Source: an uncultured Solobacterium sp.
GTDB lineage: Bacteria > Bacillota_I > Bacilli_A > Erysipelotrichales > Erysipelotrichaceae
DNA length: 15,355 nt
Assembly (NCBI GenBank): GCA_900547815.1
Contig: URHY01000055.1
Location: 1-15,355, forward strand
Direction of reading: 5' to 3'
Shown: positions 15,298 to 15,355 of the stretch, one piece after another
How the letters are laid out: each line of letters begins with the position of its first letter
How positions within the stretch are numbered: position 1 is the stretch's first letter
The notes under the pieces: model-generated
Database searches by the model: none
The model's input: only the letters and a program-made list of their open reading frames with translations
What the model was told of the DNA's origin: nothing
Program-made: the position numbers and the translations under genes

Positions 15298-15355
15298 AAC
15301 AAAATGGTAATCCGCAATTAGATAGGGTCGACTAAAAGTTGGCTTCAAAAATTGT
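15298..15355. other. Unresolved right edge
   Basis: The last 58 bp hold no gene and no terminator for the Sel1 gene. The sequence GGGTCGACTAAAAGTTGGCT (15327-15346) loosely recalls the terminal repeats of some IS3-family elements (an AAAAGTTGG core), but the window stops before this can be tested. Confidence 0.15.

Overview
The window is a low-GC, AT-rich bacterial chromosome segment. Strong AGGAGG-type ribosome binding sites, sigma-A-like promoters, tight gene packing and a type III glutamine synthetase point to a Bacillota (Firmicutes) host. An anaerobic gut-type lineage such as Erysipelotrichia is my best guess, by impression of the protein set and not by any search. No rRNA, tRNA, CRISPR array, phage gene or complete insertion sequence is visible.

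Layout. Positions 51-5226 form a leftward (minus-strand) block. In transcription order it holds an AI-2E family membrane protein, a small ankyrin-repeat protein, an HTH-WYL regulator, a DUF2779 protein (Cas4-like N-terminus plus RNase H-like exonuclease domain) and a zinc-dependent phospholipase C-fold protein. The last four are nearly contiguous (gaps of 12 and 19 bp, then an 8-bp overlap). The block ends in a UUCG-loop terminator at 51-72. Between the last stop codon and that terminator lies about 150 bp with its own promoter-like sequence, a possible 3'-UTR small RNA.

Positions 5295-10594 are a rightward metabolic block. It holds pyrG (CTP synthase), glnN (type III glutamine synthetase) and a metal-dependent amidohydrolase, each followed by its own strong hairpin terminator, so they are separate units. 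GlnN makes the glutamine that PyrG consumes. About 200 bp of structured, A-tract-rich leader precedes glnN.

Positions 10594-13045 are a leftward pair of tandem paralogues of unknown function (505 and 307 aa). The shorter one matches only the first ~300 residues of the longer one. They diverge from a rightward two-gene unit (13229-15297) encoding a protein with a PemK/MazF-like domain and a Sel1-repeat protein. The divergent intergenic region carries a near-perfect PerR-box-like palindrome over the predicted -10 of the paralogue pair.

The most interesting parts are the WYL/DUF2779/phospholipase-like operon, the candidate 3'-UTR small RNA with an anti-Shine-Dalgarno loop, the unknown paralogue pair with its PerR-like operator, and the large PemK/MazF-like plus Sel1 pair. 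No part is a proven novel system. Functions here come from motif recognition by eye.
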